Assembly (NCBI GenBank): GCA_018398805.1
Contig: JAGFBZ010000289.1
Location: 3,923,001 to 3,987,000 of the forward strand
DNA length: 64,000 bases
DNA from: Hirundichthys speculiger
Taxonomy: Eukaryota > Chordata > Actinopteri > Beloniformes > Exocoetidae
Direction: 5' to 3'
A program made the translations under genes and the position numbers. This document shows, piece by piece, positions 59,331 through 64,000 of the stretch (position 1 is its first letter; every line of letters starts with the position of its first letter). The notes beneath the pieces were generated by a model, which saw nothing but the letters and a program-made list of their open reading frames with translations, searched no databases and had not been told where the DNA came from.

Positions 59331-61269
59331 ATACTGCTGTTGGTTATCACTGGCTTCAGGCTCATGGCAGACACAAGCATACCTTCTCATAGTTGCATTG
59401 CTTGCTTGGCTTGTAATTGGAGAGCTGACTTTAGCTCAATCATTAGCTGTGTTTTGAGCAGTATTGGTTTTCGTTTGAACCCATTCTGAGATTGCACATT
59501 TGTGAATATTGATACATGGCAAATAAAGTTTGGAAATGTCACATAAGGCACCGTGTAGTCATTAAAAAAGATTGTAATTTATAACTCAGTGTAGACAAAC
59601 AAGGAAACAAAAAAAAAAGAAGAGCAACATTATAACTACCACATTATCCCAGTTTTTACTTATTCATTTATTAATACATTATTTCAGGTTACAAGACTAC
59701 GACACAGGCTAGACAGGGGCCCCCAGTCTGACCTTCACCACAGCGTTGCTGAGTATTGTGGTGGCTATGTGTGATGCCGCCTTGCATTACGACCCATAAT
59801 GAACTGTGACCACAAGTCTTTGGGTAGATGGATGGCCCCTGGTTCCTCAGCCCCATCACCTCCCACTACTTCAGTCTCTCCCTTTTCTATTCTAACCCTC
59901 CCATTCATCCATCCTCTGCCAAACGGATGTCTAATGACAATGGAGGGCCTTTGGACGACTTGGAGAATAGATTATTGACTGGGACTAGAGATTTACGCTG
60001 GAGCCACGGGTCCAGGCGGCCCCAGCAGAGATAAATGGGACATGTAATTGAGTTTTGTCACTCGGTTGTGTTGGAGTGGCTACGGCCATGAGGTACAGCC
60101 ATGGTGGTGCTGGGTGGATGGTGGCTGCTGTGTGTGGGGCGGGTGAGAGACATGAAGGTTTATGAGCCATACAAAGTGGCACTGGCGGGTCAGACAGAGG
60201 GCAGTAGGGTGCTATAGTTGTATAGACGTCAAGACAATGTCACAAAAGATGGAAAAAGGGAGGAGAAAAATTGCCTTCTAGAACTTAACAGACCATATTA
60301 AGAACAGAGGATTCATTCAGGACAGTGCCAAGATGGGAGTTCTAAAATTTGATTCAGTGCTCTACGCTAACTGGTTTAAACAATTAAAAGCACCCACTGG
60401 ACAGTTGACATTTTTGCTGCTGCTGACCTTGGTCCATACAAAGAGAACTCAGCAGTTTCCATGATTTAAAAAAAAAAAAAAGTAAAGTAAATCCTTAAAG
60501 AAGTAAAGTAGGAATTAATGCAAATATGTGGTTAAAAGGGAAAGGGTGGAACCAGGATATCTATCTAAAAAATAATAAATGTTTTTTTTCTTTGTCTCAA
60601 TTGTACCTTTCACTCAATTCCTAAAAAAAAAACAAACAAAAACAAACAGAAGTTTGTACACTTTTAGATCAGTTCAGATGAACTTTGGTTTTTAATCTGA
60701 TGTGGAGTTCAGTCAGGACCTGTAGGAGTGGATGGATGGTTAGAGGTAGACTAAATCCCCAGGAAATTAAGGTAAGTCAGTGTTTCCCAGTAGTAGGGGC
60801 AGAGAGTGTCTGAGCAGAGACTCGCTAGGGTGAGAGATCGAGGAGGGTGCCGGCAGAATACCAATGAGATCAGTTACTTCTTTACTCACAAGCCCAACTG
60901 CACAAACACTTAAGGAACACAATGATTTGATTCCTGTCACAATGAAAACACATTAAAAACACAGTGAAAACAAATAGCAAATCATTAAACAACTTGGTAT
61001 TTTACAGAATGAGATCTCAATCAAACTTACTTTTTATATCTGATTTATTATTTGTGGTGCATCATAGGGAATTTGTCTAATGAACTGGGATACTGTATAA
61101 TGTAATACATCTCCTTTGGCAGAGTTTATCTTGTCACCTTGGCATGTTTTTCCTCACACGTGTGCTGCGGATATGAGAAACGAGGATTATCGGTTGGCCC
61201 ACTGAGAGCATATGAGCAGCCCATTTATTCCCAAAACTATTCTTCAGAGAAGTTAAACACCATCAACAT

Positions 61270-61311
61270 GGTGACACACGTGCTTTTATAAACGCGTGCT
61301 CTTGTTGATTT
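61270..61311 (+). repeat. Direct repeat, copy 1
   Basis: ATGGTGACACACGTGCTTTT then AAACGCGTGCTCTTGTTGA; matches 63136-63177 with about five differences. Confidence 0.75.
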
Positions 61312-63135
61312 GCTTCAACACATTTGTCTTTGCAACCTCACTACTCAGAAAAAAGCAACTGTAAGTATTTTAATACGGGAAAAAAAGCTTCAGTATTCAA
61401 TAAAATTGTTTCTAATTGTTCTAAAATTGTTGTGCAAATTGTTGCAATAATTATAATTAAGTGATTACGTAACTTTTTAAAAGAAACATTTCTCAGGCTG
61501 CAATATCAGAAGAATAAATGAGAAAAAAAAATTTGTTTTTTTTTTCTTCTCCCTCAGCTTTCTCACAGGGTTGTGATCATACTCTTGGCTGGATAGAAGC
61601 CAAGCTTTGACATGTGAATACAAGTCACAGGTGTTATTACTCACCCTAGATCCTCAATGGTCTCTCTGTCTGCTGGGACAGTAGGACAAGCACAACGCTG
61701 AAGCTTCAAGCTTTACAGAAGCTTTCTAAAATCCCCGTTAAGCTGTTTGACAGACACTACAGACAGCTATTTTTTGTGCAGTTACCTGTTTTACTAAGGT
61801 TAAAAAATAAAAACAGAAAGCAGTCAGACAAAAAAAAAAGATAATTTCAGCTAGATGACAAGGTGTGGCCTTGAATCCAGCAGTGTAAGAAAACAATATG
61901 ACTGAATGCCCTGGTCTGTTTTAAATGCAATACTTGTAGTACAAAGTCAAAGCAGTACACATTTTTTAAGATTTGTTTTTCGCCTCGCTTCTGTCAAGAA
62001 GTCCCCCATTTGGATGAATTAAAAGCTCCTGGAAAGCTTTTATTGGACCAACACTAATGTGAAGAGATGTCATCATCAGCTCACTTTAATATTCACCTTG
62101 TATTCTCCTCTGTTTCAGTGATACGATGTGATGTTGAGATACTCACAGAAAAAAAAAAAACATTAACTCAAAAAAAAACAAACATAAATTTTCACTTATA
62201 CAAACAGTGACTGTTTCAGTTGCCTTATGATCTGCATTTACAGCTCTATCTTGGGCCATACTGTAATTTCTGAATAATAATTTGGTGTGAGTGGTGGCTC
62301 TCACGTATTTAGAAGTATGACTTATTTTCTAATCATGGGGTTGAATAAAGGATTCATTCATCATGACTTTCATTACCTTCTGACCCATTTTAGAATATCC
62401 TTTCAACTTGTCAATTTTAGTACCTCTTAATAGAGCTGATAGTGGATATTCGTGAGGAAGGTGAGATGATATGGGAACAGAGTTACTTCTTTAAGTTAAC
62501 ATGCTTCTTACAGGCAAAAAAATAAGATAAGATTAAAAAAAATACAAAAATGCATCTGCTTTGCAAGAAAAAGAGTTTTACAAATTGCTGAGATTGCACG
62601 TAGTAGCCCGTTTTTATGGAGACCATTTGTGTCATGATATTGACCAGTTTCAGACTCGCCCGGCTTTTAATGAACTGTGAACCAGCGCTATTGAAATCAC
62701 AGTCAATACTGGAAAATATATAATTAAACACAATGAGGTTTTTATTTGTAAATTGAATTTAGCTGTGCACAGAGATTTAAGATTTGCCAAAAGGCCAGTA
62801 AATGTGGCCAGATATCGGTCTTCCCTGGATTAATTACCTCACAGTTTACTTACATTCAGTTAATGCTTTGAGGCGATTTTATAGAAGAGAAGAATTGTAG
62901 TCAGTATAATTCTACTTCTTGTATTTTATTGTTAGAGTACTTCTTAAAAAAAAAAAAAGCAAACTGTGTGTAGTTAAGTTTAGTGCTAAAGTGCGTGGCT
63001 TTCCTTATTAAAGGTTCTGACCACTGTTGAGTATTTAAACAATTACAGAATTTCACAATATATTTTTTAATTATCACTGACCAAACTAATCACTCCACAC
63101 TTCTCTTTCATCCCATCCTCCTTTCTGTTCCGTCA

Positions 63136-63177
63136 ACGTGATGACACACGTGCTTTTGTAAACGCATGCCCTTGTTG
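63136..63177 (+). repeat. Direct repeat, copy 2
   Basis: ACGTGATGACACACGTGCTT then TAAACGCATGCCCTTGTTGA; matches 61270-61311. Flanking sequence does not match. Confidence 0.75.
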
Positions 63178-63374
63178 AGACAATTTTGATGAATTTTTTA
63201 CAACAAAATAATAATAGAAAAAGAACTCTTTTTCAATAAGTTTTTCAGGATGTGAATTGATGATTCTGTCACCATCAGAGGTCTTCACCTGTAGGGACTT
63301 TGTTCAAGAAGAAATAACAGTCTTTTCTCCCAGTGGTAAATTATCCATGTTCAAGTTCGTTGCCTGAATATTGC

Positions 63375-63610
63375 TGTAATGTGGAACGCCCTCCCTGACC
63401 ACCTAAGGGCCCCACAGACTACTGATGTTTTTAAACGAGGCCTAAAAACTTACCTTTTTACAAGAGCATTTTACCAATATCCCTTTTAATCCATTTATTG
63501 TTCTTAACACTTTTATTTTCTATCGTATTCTCTTTTTTTGGTTTTGTTTTCTTTTAAGCACTTTGAGATTTTAAATATAAAGTGCAATACAAATAAAATT
63601 TATAATTTAA
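63375..63610 (+). mobile_element. L2-like LINE 3' end
   Basis: The frame from 63382 reads WNALPDHLRAPQTTDVFKRG then LKTYLFTRAFYQYPF and stops at 63487-63489. W-N-x-L-P-x-x-L-R followed by F-K-x-x-L-K-T-x-L-F is the typical C terminus of L2/Rex1-type LINE proteins. The 3' part contains AGCACTTTGAGATTTTAAAT and AATACAAATAAAATTTATAA, the usual tail form. Everything upstream of the last about 36 codons is lost. Confidence 0.75.
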
Positions 63611-64000
63611 TATTAATAAAAAGCAAATATTCATCAATGTGAACCATGGAGTAAAATAAAAATAAAAAATACATCTCCTTGCAGTGTATATCAAAATGAA
63701 ACTACTCTGATTTTCTTTTTTACTGGATCTTCACCTTATTCAAAATCCAGAAGAGCTATGGACGTACTTTCCCATTTCTTATCCATGGCAACTGTGGCAC
63801 AGTCTGTGTTTTTAATTTTTTTTTTCTTATCTGACAGACCTCATTTGACAAGGTAAGAAGTTCTCGGTCCTCAGATCTGAAGTGAGATTTAGCAGGTGGT
63901 TTTATACTCCACTGCCTCACTCAGGTGACTAAATTGGTAAAACTCCTCTCGTCAGTGTCTCATTTTCTGTTCTACTACCCAGCCAGAGCCTTTCTGCTCG
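63611..64000 (+). other. Presumed intron, runs past the window
   Basis: No exon or repeat recognised. The second coding exon of the gene starting at 19894 is probably beyond the window. Confidence 0.4.

Larger units (their letters stand above)
59331..63374 (+). other. Presumed intron, no gene seen
   Basis: No supported exon. A 41-bp direct repeat occurs at 61270-61311 and 63136-63177 (see findings). Other content is AT-rich with A-runs. Confidence 0.45.

Noticed and set aside
59828..60034. 68-codon frame containing DDLENRLLTG
   Set aside because: Looks protein-like over a short stretch but lacks an acceptor, a domain or a recognisable family.
1..64000. CRISPR arrays, operons, bacterial promoters or terminators
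   Set aside because: Nothing of this type is visible; the sequence is eukaryotic with introns, microsatellites and fish-type transposons.

Overview
This window reads as nuclear DNA from a teleost fish, most likely a percomorph; the assignment is inference. There are no bacterial-style compact genes or operons. Open frames are short and scattered, (TA)n, (CA)n and (ATCC)n microsatellites are long, and the dispersed repeats are ones I recognise from teleosts: hAT elements with TAGGG-type ends, Tigger-like elements with CAGTGATCCC ends, RTE/Rex3-like and L2-like LINE 3' ends, a tRNA-like SINE, and a Harbinger-like piece carrying a MADF frame.

Only one host coding exon is well supported. It lies at 19894-19972 (+) and encodes a 26-residue signal-peptide-like start followed by a strong GTGAGT donor in phase 1. 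A CpG-dense, CCAAT-containing region at about 19300-19890 precedes it and is the probable promoter and 5' UTR. No convincing second exon was found between 19973 and 64000, so the gene probably has a first intron of more than 44 kb. The protein family cannot be named from this exon. A phase-compatible but short stretch at 22410-22499 that looks like the start of an Ig domain is only a weak exon candidate.

Layout. 1-19.3 kb is intergenic: a duplicated block wrapped around a TIR element (0.7-1.6 kb), a complete 698-bp Tigger-like element (4.8-5.5 kb), an 874-bp MITE with long inverted repeats (7.16-8.03 kb), a large TA microsatellite and a tetranucleotide array (11.2-11.65 kb), a quiet block with homeodomain, TALE and POU-like sites (12.84-13.86 kb), and three hAT elements packed end to end in TA tracts (15.7-19.1 kb), one with an L2-like LINE inside it. 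19.3-20 kb is the promoter and exon 1. 20-64 kb is the presumed intron, holding a hAT element with a target duplication and a BED-finger remnant (22.97-24.2 kb), a partial hAT copy (32.5 kb), LINE and SINE pieces (37-46 kb), two MADF-bearing mobile-element copies (50.1-50.6 and 53.7-54.4 kb), an inverted truncated Tigger copy (56 kb), an L2-like 3' end (63.4 kb) and several repeat-poor blocks that may be conserved regulatory DNA.

Nothing here is a clear novel system. The most unusual items are the hAT pile-up in TA tracts, the MADF frame kept open in two separate mobile-element copies, and the very long repeat-loaded first intron. Conservation claims could not be tested without alignments.
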